From: Mesorhizobium sp. Pch-S
GTDB taxonomy: Bacteria > Pseudomonadota > Alphaproteobacteria > Rhizobiales > Rhizobiaceae
NCBI RefSeq assembly: GCF_004136315.1
Contig: NZ_CP029562.1
Location: 3,167,501-3,231,500, forward strand
Direction: 5' to 3'
DNA length: 64,000 bases
The position numbers were made by a program, and so were the translations under genes. Shown here piece by piece: positions 16,833-25,537 of the stretch. Positions within the stretch are counted from its first letter, which is position 1, and each line of letters begins with the position of its first letter. Below the pieces are notes generated by a model that saw only the letters and a program-made list of their open reading frames with translations, searched no databases and was not told the DNA's origin.

Positions 16833-19088
16833 GTGACGTTTCACCAGTACGAGGGACGTGCTCCGGGCAGGTATCTTTCAGCGATTGTGCTGGGCTTGGG
16901 GTTCTGGTTAGCGGCGGTGGTTTCGATCCTGCTGTCGCGGGTTGGCGACGGTGTCGCCACGATCTGGCTGGCTTCAGCCTTCGCTTTCGTGATGCTGGCC
17001 AGACGCAGATATGTCACCAGCTGGATCGACTACGCAGCCATCGCGCTCGCCACACTGGCTTCCAATGTCGCTTTCGGATCGTCCTGGAAGATGGGCGTAT
17101 TGTTCGCCGTGATCAACGGCGGCCATACCGCACTATCGCTCTGGCTGGTCGACCGTTTTGCAGGTGGCTTGCCGGTGAAAACCGACGCGCCGGCCCGAAC
17201 GTTCTCGCTCATTCTTTTTCTGACTGCGGTGCTGACTGATGCGATTACCGGCCTGGCTTTTGCCGGGGTCACGTATTTTCTGCATGGCTGGCCGATTATC
17301 CCTACCGCCTGGACGTTTCTCGCCAGCAACGCGCTGGGGTTCGCACTGCTCTTGCCGCTGCTGATGTATGCGTCACGCTCCGAAGTCGCGGCGGTACTCA
17401 AGCCGCAAGCCGTGCTGCGCGTCGTGCTGGTGGCGGCAATCTGTGCCGGCCTTGCTTATCTGGCACTCAGCCAGAGCCGCTTCCCGTTCGCGCTGGCAAT
17501 GCTTCCCTTGATGATCATCGCGCCAAGACTGGCTCATCTCGAGTTGGCGCTCGTTTGCGGTGTGACAGGAATTACATGCGTTGCCGTGGCGATGAGCGGC
17601 TTCATGCCGGGCATCAATGGCGGCGTCGAGATGTTGAGCGACGGCTTTCAGGTCTCGGTGGCCATCATCGTTTCGACACCGTTCATGGTCGGCTTGTTCA
17701 TCAAGCAGATCAGCGAAGATCATGCACGCCTGGCCGAGACGGAAACACGCTGGAATTTTGCTCTTGCCAGTGCCGGGCAAGGCGTCTGGGACGCCGACAT
17801 GCGCAACAACACCGTTCATTACTCGGCGACGTGGAAGCACATGCTCGGCTATGAGGAGCACGAACTGGGCAACGATCCGGACCTGTGGCTTGAACTTGCG
17901 CATCCGGACGATGTTGCGCGCATGGCTGCAGCCGATCGAGACCACATGGAAGGACGCACGCTCGAATACAAACTTGAATACCGCATGCGTCATAAAAGCG
18001 GACGCTGGATCTGGGTGGAGGATCACGGCAAGGCGATCGAACGAGAACCTGACGGAGCCGTCGCGCGGGCGATCGGATCGATGACCGATATCACCGAGCG
18101 CAAGGAGGCCGAAGAGCGGTTGATGGTTTCGGCAGCCCTTCTTGCCGACGAGAAGGAGCGGCTGCGTGTCATGCTGCAGTCGATCGGAGATGCCGTCATC
18201 GGCACCGACGCCGAAAACCGCATCACCTTCATGAACCCTGTTGCGGAAAAGCTGACGGGGACCACCAGCCTGGCTTCACTCGGTAAACCACTTGGCTTCG
18301 TCTACCGTGCCGTGGATGAGGAGACCGGACGTCGGCTCGACGAGCCGCATCTGGCAGACAACAGGCTGGAACGAACCGAGCAGAACAGCCGGGCACTTCT
18401 CACGCGAAACGACGGCACACGCTTCAGCATCCGCCAGATGGTATCGCCGATCCTGAATGAACTGAACGAGTTCAGCGGTTCCGTCATCGTCTTCCAGGAT
18501 TTCACCGATGCACGCACCTTGCAGCGGCAGCTCGCTTATGCCGCCACCCACGATGCGCTGACCGGCCTGGCCAACCGCCCCAGCTTCATACGGACGGTGG
18601 AGGACCTGCTCGACAGGGCCAGAAAGGACGCATCACACTACCAGTTGATGTTCATCGATCTCGACCACTTCAAGCCAGTCAATGATACCAGCGGCCACGC
18701 TGCCGGCGATGCGCTGTTGCAGAAAGTGGCTGCAACGATCAAGGCGGCGCTGGCACCGACGGATATCGTGGCCAGGTTTGGTGGCGACGAATTCTCGGCC
18801 GTGCTGATGTCGCCTTCCCCTGTCGAGGGCGAGCGTGCAGCCCTGGCGGTTCTCGATGCCGTTAGCGCGCTGGAATTCAGCTGGGAAGGCCAGACGCATC
18901 GCGTGTCTTCCAGCATCGGTCTCACGTCGATTGCAGCGGATTCCGGTGAAGCCAACGAAATCATCGCGAGGGCTGATGCGGCCTGCTACGCGGCCAAAGC
19001 GGCGGGCCGCAATTGCGCGTTCGTCGCGCTGGCTGGTTCCGAAGCAGGCGTTGCGATTCCGATGACGCGGGTGGCGACGGGAACCTGA
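16833..19088 (+). CDS. MASE1-PAS-PAS-GGDEF diguanylate cyclase
   Basis: This 751-residue protein has an N-terminal polytopic MASE1-like sensor (about residues 10-285, roughly eight helices). Two PAS/PAC units follow, at about 305-425 and 435-560; the first ends with the PAC motif GSMTDITERKEAEERL. A C-terminal GGDEF domain has an intact active site, ARFGGDEFSAVL, near residue 646. No EAL domain follows, so it should make cyclic di-GMP. No canonical RxxD product-inhibition site was identified. The start is GTG. It ends in a convergent arrangement with hydroxybutyryl-CoA dehydrogenase across a repeat element. The sensed signal is unknown. Confidence 0.88.
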   Translation: MTFHQYEGRAPGRYLSAIVLGLGFWLAAVVSILLSRVGDGVATIWLASAFAFVMLARRRYVTSWIDYAAIALATLASNVAFGSSWKMGVLFAVINGGHTALSLWLVDRFAGGLPVKTDAPARTFSLILFLTAVLTDAITGLAFAGVTYFLHGWPIIPTAWTFLASNALGFALLLPLLMYASRSEVAAVLKPQAVLRVVLVAAICAGLAYLALSQSRFPFALAMLPLMIIAPRLAHLELALVCGVTGITCVAVAMSGFMPGINGGVEMLSDGFQVSVAIIVSTPFMVGLFIKQISEDHARLAETETRWNFALASAGQGVWDADMRNNTVHYSATWKHMLGYEEHELGNDPDLWLELAHPDDVARMAAADRDHMEGRTLEYKLEYRMRHKSGRWIWVEDHGKAIEREPDGAVARAIGSMTDITERKEAEERLMVSAALLADEKERLRVMLQSIGDAVIGTDAENRITFMNPVAEKLTGTTSLASLGKPLGFVYRAVDEETGRRLDEPHLADNRLERTEQNSRALLTRNDGTRFSIRQMVSPILNELNEFSGSVIVFQDFTDARTLQRQLAYAATHDALTGLANRPSFIRTVEDLLDRARKDASHYQLMFIDLDHFKPVNDTSGHAAGDALLQKVAATIKAALAPTDIVARFGGDEFSAVLMSPSPVEGERAALAVLDAVSALEFSWEGQTHRVSSSIGLTSIAADSGEANEIIARADAACYAAKAAGRNCAFVALAGSEAGVAIPMTRVATGT

Positions 19089-19104
19089 ACAACGGAAATG
19101 CGCG

Positions 19105-19186
19105 CTAGAGCAATTCAGCGGTTCTGCGCCAGGAATTGCGTAAAAACAAAGAGTTAGAGCGTTTCCGCGAAAAGCGGGAACGCTTG
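19105..19186. repeat. Rhizobial-type intergenic palindromic repeat element
   Basis: Two nested hairpins make up the element: GCAATTC pairs with GAATTGC across 16 bases, and AGCGTTTCCGC pairs with GCGGGAACGCT around GAAAA with one G-T wobble. The linker TAAAAACAAAGAGTTAGAGC is familiar from dispersed repeats in Mesorhizobium genomes (recalled, not searched). It lies between convergent genes and may also stop transcription. A shorter relative is at 29361-29412. Confidence 0.7.
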
Positions 19187-19188
19187 GA

Positions 19189-20070
19189 TCAGCGCGTCGG
19201 CACCGGATGTTCGCCGCGATAATCGTAGAAGCCGCGGCCGGACTTGCGGCCAAGCCAACCGGCCTCGACATATTTCACCAGCAGCGGACAAGGACGATAT
19301 TTGGAATCCGACAGGCCTTCGTGCAGCACCTGCATGATCGACAGACAGGTATCGAGGCCTATGAAGTCGGCAAGCTGCAGCGGCCCCATTGGATGGTTGG
19401 CGCCAAGCTTCATGGCGGTGTCGATGGCTTCGACCGTGCCGACGCCTTCGTAAAGCGTGTAGATCGCCTCGTTGATCATCGGCAACAGGATGCGATTGAC
19501 GATGAAGGCCGGGAAATCCTCGGAGACGGTGATCGTCTTGTCGAGCTGCTTCACATAGGCCTTGGCCAGCTCGAAGGTCTGATCCTCGGTCGCGATGCCG
19601 CGCACCAGTTCGACCAGTTTCATGACCGGCACGGGATTCATGAAGTGGATGCCGATGAACCGCTCCGGCCGATCGGTCTGGGCGGCAAGGCGCGTGATCG
19701 AGATCGAAGACGTGTTGGTGGCAAGCACGGCCGTCGGATTGAGCTGCGGGCAGAGCTGCGCGTAGATCTTGCGCTTCACCGTCTCATCTTCGGTGGCCGC
19801 CTCGATGACCAGGTCTGCAGCGGCGAGATCGGCCATGGCCGCGGCGGAACCGATGCGCGAAACAGCGTCCTTGCGTTCCTTTTCGTCGAGCTTGCCGGAA
19901 GCGACCTGACGGGCCAGATTGCCGCTGATCGTGGCGATACCCTTCTCGATGCGATCGACGGAGACATCATACAGCAGGACGTTGTAGCCGGCCAATGCCG
20001 AGACGTGGGCGATGCCGCCCCCCATCTGGCCCGCACCGATAATGCCGATCGTTTCGATCTTGCCGGTCAT
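19189..20070 (-). CDS. 3-hydroxybutyryl-CoA dehydrogenase
   Basis: This 293-residue enzyme has an N-terminal Rossmann fold (IGIIGAGQMGGGIAHVSALA, about residues 6-25). The catalytic and signature stretch is FIGIHFMNPVPVMKLVE, with the family motif DFPAFIVNRILLPMINEA in the linker. The C-terminal half carries LQLADFIGLDTCL and GRKSGRGFYDY. It oxidises 3-hydroxybutyryl-CoA with NAD(P) in butanoate/PHB and fatty-acid metabolism. ATG 20070 was preferred over an earlier TTG-like frame. Its location behind etfBA makes functional sense, since ETF takes electrons from acyl-CoA dehydrogenases. A hairpin separates the two units. Confidence 0.92.
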   Translation of the reverse strand: MTGKIETIGIIGAGQMGGGIAHVSALAGYNVLLYDVSVDRIEKGIATISGNLARQVASGKLDEKERKDAVSRIGSAAAMADLAAADLVIEAATEDETVKRKIYAQLCPQLNPTAVLATNTSSISITRLAAQTDRPERFIGIHFMNPVPVMKLVELVRGIATEDQTFELAKAYVKQLDKTITVSEDFPAFIVNRILLPMINEAIYTLYEGVGTVEAIDTAMKLGANHPMGPLQLADFIGLDTCLSIMQVLHEGLSDSKYRPCPLLVKYVEAGWLGRKSGRGFYDYRGEHPVPTR

Positions 20071-20121
20071 TCTTTTATCCCGCCAATGCTTCTTCTTGGT
20101 TTTGTGCAATGCAAACTAAAT

Positions 20122-20150
20122 GGCCGGGGTAGGTTTCGTCTACCCCGGCC
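20122..20150 (-). terminator. Hairpin between etfA and the hydroxybutyryl-CoA dehydrogenase gene
   Basis: A perfect 10-bp stem (GGCCGGGGTA / TACCCCGGCC) has a 9-base loop. On the minus strand it is followed only by a weakly T-rich sequence (TTTAGTTTG), so it could be a terminator or a processing/attenuation point downstream of etfBA. Confidence 0.55.
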
Positions 20151-20180
20151 ACCACATTTAATACCGATCCAGAAAGAGCG

Positions 20181-21110
20181 TCAAAGCGCCTTCTGAAGTT
20201 CCGGCAGCACCTGGAAGAGATCGCCGACGATACCGTAGTCGGCAACCTGGAAGATCGGCGCTTCCTCGTCCTTGTTGATGGCGACGATGACCTTGGAATC
20301 CTTCATGCCGGCGAGATGCTGGATGGCACCGGAGATGCCGCAGGCGATGTAGAGGTCTGGCGCCACCACCTTGCCGGTCTGGCCGACCTGCCAGTCATTG
20401 GGGGCATAGCCGGCATCGACCGCCGCGCGGCTGGCGCCGACGGCGGCACCCAGCTTGTCGGCCACGGGAAGGATGACTTCCTGGAATTTTTCGGCTGAAC
20501 CAAGTGCGCGGCCGCCCGAGATGATGATCTTCGCCGACGTCAGTTCCGGTCGGTCGCTTTCCGACAGCTTGTTCTCGACAAAGGTCGAGAGGCCGGGGTT
20601 TGCGGCAGCCGAGACAGTGTCAACCGAAGCAGAGCCACCTTCCGGCGCGGCCTGGAAAGAGGCGGTGCGCACGGTGATCACCTTCTTGCCGTCGGTTGCC
20701 TGCACCGTCTGGATGGCGTTGCCGGCATAGATCGGGCGCTTGAAAGTATCGGCCGAAATGACCTCGATGATTTCCGAGATCTGAGCGACGTCGAGCAACG
20801 CAGCGACGCGTGGCGAGACGTTCTTGCCGGTGGAAGTGGCCGCGGCGACGATGGTGTCGTAGTTGCCGGCCAATGAGACGACGAGAGCGGCGGTCGGCTC
20901 GGCGAGGCGCTCAGCCAGTTCATCGGCCTCCGCCAGAAGTACCTTGCGTACGCCCTTCAGCTTGGCGGCAGCGTCGGCTGCTGCCTTCGCACCCTTGCCG
21001 GCGACCAGGACATCGACGTCCGAGCCGATCTTGAGAGCTGCCGACAGCGCCTTGGCGGTCTGGTCCGAGAGCGAAGCATTGTCGTGCTCGGCGATGAGGA
21101 GGATTGCCAT
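20181..21110 (-). CDS. etfA: Electron transfer flavoprotein alpha subunit
   Basis: This 309-residue protein shows the ETF-alpha FAD-binding C-terminal domain: [51 protein letters not shown], and [20 protein letters not shown] followed by [19 protein letters not shown]. Length and ends are standard. With EtfB it forms the soluble FAD/AMP heterodimer that passes electrons from acyl-CoA and other dehydrogenases to ETF-ubiquinone oxidoreductase. The gene follows etfB by 24 bases on the minus strand. Confidence 0.97.
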   Translation of the reverse strand: MAILLIAEHDNASLSDQTAKALSAALKIGSDVDVLVAGKGAKAAADAAAKLKGVRKVLLAEADELAERLAEPTAALVVSLAGNYDTIVAAATSTGKNVSPRVAALLDVAQISEIIEVISADTFKRPIYAGNAIQTVQATDGKKVITVRTASFQAAPEGGSASVDTVSAAANPGLSTFVENKLSESDRPELTSAKIIISGGRALGSAEKFQEVILPVADKLGAAVGASRAAVDAGYAPNDWQVGQTGKVVAPDLYIACGISGAIQHLAGMKDSKVIVAINKDEEAPIFQVADYGIVGDLFQVLPELQKAL

Positions 21111-21134
21111 GTTGTTGATCCCTTTCCGCTTCGC

Positions 21135-21884
21135 TTAAAGCACGCCGGCTTCGTTCTTGAGCTTGTCGACAAGCTCGGCCACCGTCTTGACCTTGACGCC
21201 CGCCTTGCGGCCGCCCGGTTCCTCGGTCTTGATCACCTTGAGGCGCGGCTTGATATCAGCGCCGAAGTCGGCCGCGGTCTTTTCGTCGAGCGGCTTCTTC
21301 TTGGCCTTCATGATGTTGGGCAGCGAAGCGTAACGCGGCTGGTTCAGGCGCAGGTCCACCGTCACGATGGTCGGCATCTTGAGTTCGACCGTCTGCAGGC
21401 CGCCGTCGACTTCGCGGGTGATCCTGGCCTTGTCGCCGGCCAGTTCCACCTTCGAGGCGAAGGTGCCTTGCGACCAGCCGAGAAGGGCTGCCAGCATCTG
21501 GCCGGTCTGGTTGGAATCGTCGTCGATCGCCTGCTTGCCAAGAATGACGAGGCCAGGCTGCTCGGCATCGACGACGCCCTTCAGCACCTTGGCGACGCCA
21601 AGCGGCTCGACGGCTTCGTCGGCCTTGACCAGGATCGCGCGATCGGCGCCCATGGCGAGAGCGGTCCGCAGTGTTTCCTGCGCCTGCGCCGGGCCGATCG
21701 AGACCACGACGATCTCTTCGACCTTGCCCGCTTCCTTCAGGCGGATCGCTTCTTCGACCGCGATCTCGTCAAACGGGTTCATCGCCATCTTCACATTGGC
21801 GAGTTCCACGCCCGAGCCGTCCGCTTTCACACGAACCTTCACATTCGCATCGACGACCCGCTTCACGGGCACCAGGACTTTCAT
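21135..21884 (-). CDS. etfB: Electron transfer flavoprotein beta subunit
   Basis: This 249-residue protein begins [20 protein letters not shown] and contains the ETF-beta signature region ([19 protein letters not shown]), the AMP-binding loop [20 protein letters not shown] and the C-terminal [15 protein letters not shown], the recognition-loop region that contacts partner dehydrogenases. The ATG at 21884 has a GAGAGGTGAGAG leader and replaces a start 6 codons earlier. It is the first gene of the etfBA operon. The 245 bases upstream (21885-22129) hold its promoter region, in which I recognise no clear motif. Confidence 0.97.
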   Translation of the reverse strand: MKVLVPVKRVVDANVKVRVKADGSGVELANVKMAMNPFDEIAVEEAIRLKEAGKVEEIVVVSIGPAQAQETLRTALAMGADRAILVKADEAVEPLGVAKVLKGVVDAEQPGLVILGKQAIDDDSNQTGQMLAALLGWSQGTFASKVELAGDKARITREVDGGLQTVELKMPTIVTVDLRLNQPRYASLPNIMKAKKKPLDEKTAADFGADIKPRLKVIKTEEPGGRKAGVKVKTVAELVDKLKNEAGVL

Positions 21885-22129
21885 CTGTCTCTCACCTCTC
21901 AAAGATGCATTCGGGGCGCTATAACAGTACCCGCCCGCTCAGGGTTGTCGAATGCCGACATTTCGGGCGCAATTTCTGTAGTTTGCCCGCCAGCTTCGGC
22001 CGCCTGGACGGTGGCTGACAGGGCTGCCGCAGGCGCGCGGACCGTAGTTGCGGGCGCTACCCGCGTCAATATCGGCAAAAGGTCCAAATCGGTTGAAAAC
22101 CGCACTGGCGCAACCGGAAACGCGGCGAT

Positions 22130-22909
22130 CTACTGCCTGCCCCAGCGTGATGCCGGCTTCGCTTCCGTCGTGGCAGGGAGGGGAGCCGGCGCGGTTTCGG
22201 CAGGGGGTGCCACCGGAGCGGTCTCCTCCTCGTTTTCCAACAACGGGACGCCACGGCTGCGCAGCACCAGCACGAGGATGGCACCTGTCACGATGCCGCC
22301 GATATGGCAGGCCCAGGAGATCTGCTGGTCGCCGCCCATCGCAAACATCACGAACTGCAGGAGAACCCACAGGATCAGGACAATGTAGGCCGGCAGCCTG
22401 AGCGGAATGCGCGCGAAGGCCAGCACCCATACTTTCACGCGCGGGTAGAGGATGAGGTAAGCCGCCACCACGCCAGCTATGGCTCCCGATGCGCCGATCA
22501 GCGGCTGCTCGGACCCTGGAGCCACCCAGCCATGGAAAAAGGCGCCGCCAGCCGCGCAGGCAAGGTAGAAGATCAGATAGCGGACGTGACCGAGCGCATC
22601 CTCGACATTGTCGCCGAACACCCACAGGAACAGCATGTTGCCGCCGAGATGGAAGATATCGGCATGGAGGAAAGAGTAGGTGAGATAGCTCAGCTGTTCC
22701 GGGATGACGATGAACTGCGGCGACAGTTCCGCGATGTCGTGGACGACCGAAGGGATGAAACCATAGCTGAGCGTGGCGCCCGCCGCATAGTCATCGCCGC
22801 CGACGCGCGTGAGCAGGTAGATCGCGACATTGAACAGGATCAGCGCGATATTGACATAGGCATAGCGTATGCGGCGCAGGTGATTGCTGTCGTAAAGCGG
22901 AATGAACAT
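22130..22909 (-). CDS. Rhomboid family intramembrane serine protease
   Basis: This 259-residue protein has six or more membrane helices and the rhomboid catalytic dyad: serine in IGASGAIAG (near residue 140) and histidine in WACHIGG (near 200), with the HLGGNMLFL motif in helix 2. The first loop is long, as in many alphaproteobacterial rhomboids. The tail after about residue 225 is Pro/Ala-rich and cytoplasmic. Substrates are unknown. The gene is followed downstream by a gap before etfB on the same strand and preceded by the cobalamin adenosyltransferase gene. Confidence 0.9.
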   Translation of the reverse strand: MFIPLYDSNHLRRIRYAYVNIALILFNVAIYLLTRVGGDDYAAGATLSYGFIPSVVHDIAELSPQFIVIPEQLSYLTYSFLHADIFHLGGNMLFLWVFGDNVEDALGHVRYLIFYLACAAGGAFFHGWVAPGSEQPLIGASGAIAGVVAAYLILYPRVKVWVLAFARIPLRLPAYIVLILWVLLQFVMFAMGGDQQISWACHIGGIVTGAILVLVLRSRGVPLLENEEETAPVAPPAETAPAPLPATTEAKPASRWGRQ

Positions 22910-22945
22910 GCGGCCGGTTTCCGCCCCTTGTCCGCCGACGCCAAA

Positions 22946-23527
22946 TCAGCGGTTCTTGCCCGGCACCCATAGCACGTCGGACTTTCCATTGTCATTGACC
23001 GTGCGCGCGGCCACGAACAGGAAGTCGGACAGGCGGTTGATGTATTTGAGTGCCTCCGCGCCAATCTGCTCGTCCGGGTTCTGGGCCAAAGCCACCATGA
23101 CGCGTTCGGCGCGACGCGTGACCGTTCGGGCGAGATGAAGAGCGGCCGCGGCCGGCGTGCCGCCGTTGAGGATAAAGGATTTCAGCGGCTGCAGGTCCTT
23201 GTTTAGCTGGTCGATGTCCTTCTCGACACGTTCGACCTGCGAGGCGACGATGCGCAGCGGCTCGTATTCCAGCGGCTTGCCATCGTCCGGCACGGAGAGA
23301 TCGGCGCCGAGATCAAACAGATCGTTCTGGACCCGGCCAAGCATCAAATCGATCGCAGGATGCACGACAGCCGTGTGCAGGCGTGCCAGGCCGATGCAGG
23401 CGTTAGCCTCGTCGACCGTACCGCAGGCTTCGATGCGCAGGTCGGACTTCAGCCGTCTTGCGCCGGTACCGAGCCCGGTGGTGCCGGCATCACCGGTGCG
23501 GGTGTAGATCTTGTTGAGTTTGACCAT
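22946..23527 (-). CDS. PduO-type cob(I)yrinic acid a,c-diamide/cobalamin adenosyltransferase
   Basis: This 193-residue protein has the PduO-type motifs TRTGDAGTTGLGTG (ATP-binding N-terminus), VDEANACIGLAR, FILNGGTPAAAALHLARTVT and RRAERVMVAL, the cobalamin-site helix. It transfers the adenosyl group of ATP to cob(I)alamin to make coenzyme B12. GGGAGGACACGC lies before the ATG. The position between the rhomboid and a small membrane protein gene is not informative. B12 biosynthesis genes are not in the window. Confidence 0.93.
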   Translation of the reverse strand: MVKLNKIYTRTGDAGTTGLGTGARRLKSDLRIEACGTVDEANACIGLARLHTAVVHPAIDLMLGRVQNDLFDLGADLSVPDDGKPLEYEPLRIVASQVERVEKDIDQLNKDLQPLKSFILNGGTPAAAALHLARTVTRRAERVMVALAQNPDEQIGAEALKYINRLSDFLFVAARTVNDNGKSDVLWVPGKNR

Positions 23528-23553
23528 GCGTGTCCTCCCGCCTGACCGGAGGT

Positions 23554-23745
23554 TTATTTGCGCGTGAAGTAGACCGCGAGCATGATCAGGACCAGCGCCA
23601 GGAACTGCAGCAACACGCGCGCCTGCATGAGTTTGTTCGAGGTGACGCCCGAGCCGCCGCGCATCATGTTGACGAGGCCGCGGATCAATACCGCGACCAC
23701 GGCCACCATCACGACGATGGCGAGGATGTTGAAAACAGTGCCCAT
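23554..23745 (-). CDS. Twin-transmembrane HIG1-like small protein
   Basis: This 63-residue protein has two membrane helices (ILAIVVMVAVVAVLIRGLVN and VLLQFLALVLIMLAVYF) joined by a basic loop that contains SNKLMQARVLLQ, a pattern resembling the HIG1/hypoxia-induced domain (Q-x3-R type loop). Alphaproteobacterial relatives are annotated as twin transmembrane or HIG1 proteins and may assist cytochrome oxidase; that role is inferred. ATG 23745 is used; an earlier TTG overlaps the SDR stop. The 26-base gap to the adenosyltransferase suggests cotranscription. Confidence 0.8.
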   Translation of the reverse strand: MGTVFNILAIVVMVAVVAVLIRGLVNMMRGGSGVTSNKLMQARVLLQFLALVLIMLAVYFTRK

Positions 23746-23762
23746 GGCGTATTCCGTTCCGT

Positions 23763-24629
23763 TCAAGCGCGCTTGGCGAGGATGCGGTAGAGCATTGAAG
23801 CCGGCAACAGGCGTTTCAGCACTACCCCGATTCTGGCCGGCATCGTTACCACATAGTGGGGCCGGGGGCGTTGCGACAGAAGCGCATGGGTCAGCACTTT
23901 GTAGACGGCTTCCGGTCCGAGTTTGTAGGGCGAACGGATACCGCCCTGCCTGAGCCGCAGCAATTGCGCCTGATAGGCCGCGTGGTGCACCGAATTCTCA
24001 TGATCGATATGCTTCAGGAACCAGGGCAGGCCGTTGCTGGCAAACTTCGACGCAATTGGCCCGGGTTCAATCAACGAGACGTGGACACCGCTGCCGTCCA
24101 GCTCCTGGCGCAGGCACAGCATCAATCCCTCCAGCGCGTGTTTGGACGCGGCATAGGCTCCGCGAAACGGCACCGGCGTAAGGCCGAGGATAGAAGAGCA
24201 GTGAACGATGCGGCCATGACCCTGAGTACGCATCACGGGCACGACCCTGCGGGTGAGATCATGCCAGCCGAACAGATTGGCTTCGAACTGTTCACGCAGC
24301 GCTTCTACGGGCAGGTCCTCGACCGCGCCGGGCTGGGCGTAAGCGCCATTGTTGTAGAGTGCGTCGAGCCGGCCACTGCTGCGTTCGAGCACGGCCTCGA
24401 ACAGAACCCTGATCGACTCCGGTTCGCGATAGTCGAGATAGAACGCCTCGATGCCGTCCGCTTCCAGCGCTGCGATGTCTTCCGATTTGCGGGCCGTGGC
24501 GAAGACCCGCCAGCCGTCAGCCTTCAAGGCCCGTACGCAATAGGCGCCAATGCCTGACGATGCGCCGGTGACGATGATCGTGCGCGGCGCTTGCGATGAC
24601 GTGCTGGAAGATGCGGCGAGGCTTGCCAT
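23763..24629 (-). CDS. Short-chain dehydrogenase/reductase
   Basis: This 288-residue classical SDR has TGASSGIGAYCVRAL (nucleotide-binding glycine motif), LYNNGAYAQPG (NNAG-like motif with Y for A), the catalytic Ser in VHCSSILGL, and YAASK (Tyr and Lys). The C-terminal extension ends LLPASMLYRILAKRA and may touch the membrane. ATG 24629 was preferred over a TTG three codons upstream. The substrate cannot be inferred. It is divergent from the YihY gene with 56 bases between them. Confidence 0.87.
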   Translation of the reverse strand: MASLAASSSTSSQAPRTIIVTGASSGIGAYCVRALKADGWRVFATARKSEDIAALEADGIEAFYLDYREPESIRVLFEAVLERSSGRLDALYNNGAYAQPGAVEDLPVEALREQFEANLFGWHDLTRRVVPVMRTQGHGRIVHCSSILGLTPVPFRGAYAASKHALEGLMLCLRQELDGSGVHVSLIEPGPIASKFASNGLPWFLKHIDHENSVHHAAYQAQLLRLRQGGIRSPYKLGPEAVYKVLTHALLSQRPRPHYVVTMPARIGVVLKRLLPASMLYRILAKRA

Positions 24630-24685
24630 TTGCCGCAATCACTTCCCATATTCGCGGCCTGGAAACAACTGGAGGAACAGTATCG

Positions 24686-25537
24686 TTGCTGCGCACCATC
24701 GTCGCCTTCCGCCGCGTACTTTACGATGCGGCCGGCCATTTCAACAATGACGACGGCTGGGCGATGGCCAGTCATCTGGCGATCACCTCGCTGATGGCAC
24801 TGTTTCCATTCCTGATCTTTGCCACCTCGCTGGCGAGTTTCCTTGGCGCGCAGGCTTTCGTCGAGACGATCGTGCCGCTGCTGTTCGACACCTGGCCGGA
24901 GCAGATCGCCAAGCCGATCGCGCGGGAGGTCATCAACGTGCTGACGGTCCGGCGAACGGACCTTCTCACCTACGGTGTGCTGCTTGCCGGTTTCTTCGCC
25001 TCCAATGGTATCGAGGCGGTGCGCACGTCCTTGAACCGGGCCTATCGCATGACGGAGACACGTTCGATCTTCTTTCGTCGCACGCAGAGCATCATCTTCG
25101 TGCTGATCGCCGCGGTGGGCTTCCTGGCGATCAGTCTTCTGCTGGTTTTCGCACCGCTGATCGCCCGTCTGGCGGAGGCGCACTTCCATTGGATCGGCCC
25201 CTATATGGGCACCATCACGCTGTGGCGCTTCGTGATAGCTTCCACAGTCATCGTGTTCGCGCTTTTCGCCGTTCACATCTGGCTGCCGATGGGGAGACGC
25301 AGCATTCTCTCGATCCTGCCGGGGATCGGCTTTACGCTGGTCGGCTGGGTGGTCGGATCAACCATCTTCGCTTCTTATCTCGACCATTTCTCGTCCTATG
25401 TGACGACCTATGCCGGCCTCGCATCGATCATGATCGCCGTCGTCTTCCTCTATATCGTCTCGGTGATCTTCATTCTCGGCGGCGAACTCAACGCCGCCAT
25501 CAGCCGCTATGCCGAAGCACGTGCCCGTGTCGGCTGA
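24686..25537 (+). CDS. YihY/BrkB family inner-membrane protein
   Basis: This 283-residue polytopic protein has about six helices and the family features AMASHLAITSLMALFPFLIF, an FFASNGIEAVRTSLNRAYRM loop and a late SSYVTTYAGLASIMIAVVFL segment. The TTG at 24686 is preferred because GGAGG lies 10 bases upstream; earlier in-frame codons lack a ribosome site. The family was once misnamed ribonuclease BN. Its true function is unsettled, perhaps lipid or solute transport. Its 3' end overlaps the convergent EamA gene by 31 bases. Confidence 0.88.
   Translation: MLRTIVAFRRVLYDAAGHFNNDDGWAMASHLAITSLMALFPFLIFATSLASFLGAQAFVETIVPLLFDTWPEQIAKPIAREVINVLTVRRTDLLTYGVLLAGFFASNGIEAVRTSLNRAYRMTETRSIFFRRTQSIIFVLIAAVGFLAISLLLVFAPLIARLAEAHFHWIGPYMGTITLWRFVIASTVIVFALFAVHIWLPMGRRSILSILPGIGFTLVGWVVGSTIFASYLDHFSSYVTTYAGLASIMIAVVFLYIVSVIFILGGELNAAISRYAEARARVG

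Noticed and set aside
21885..22129. Short minus-strand reading frame upstream of etfB
   Set aside because: Ala/Thr/Pro-rich peptide with no ribosome site or similarity; more likely a promoter region.
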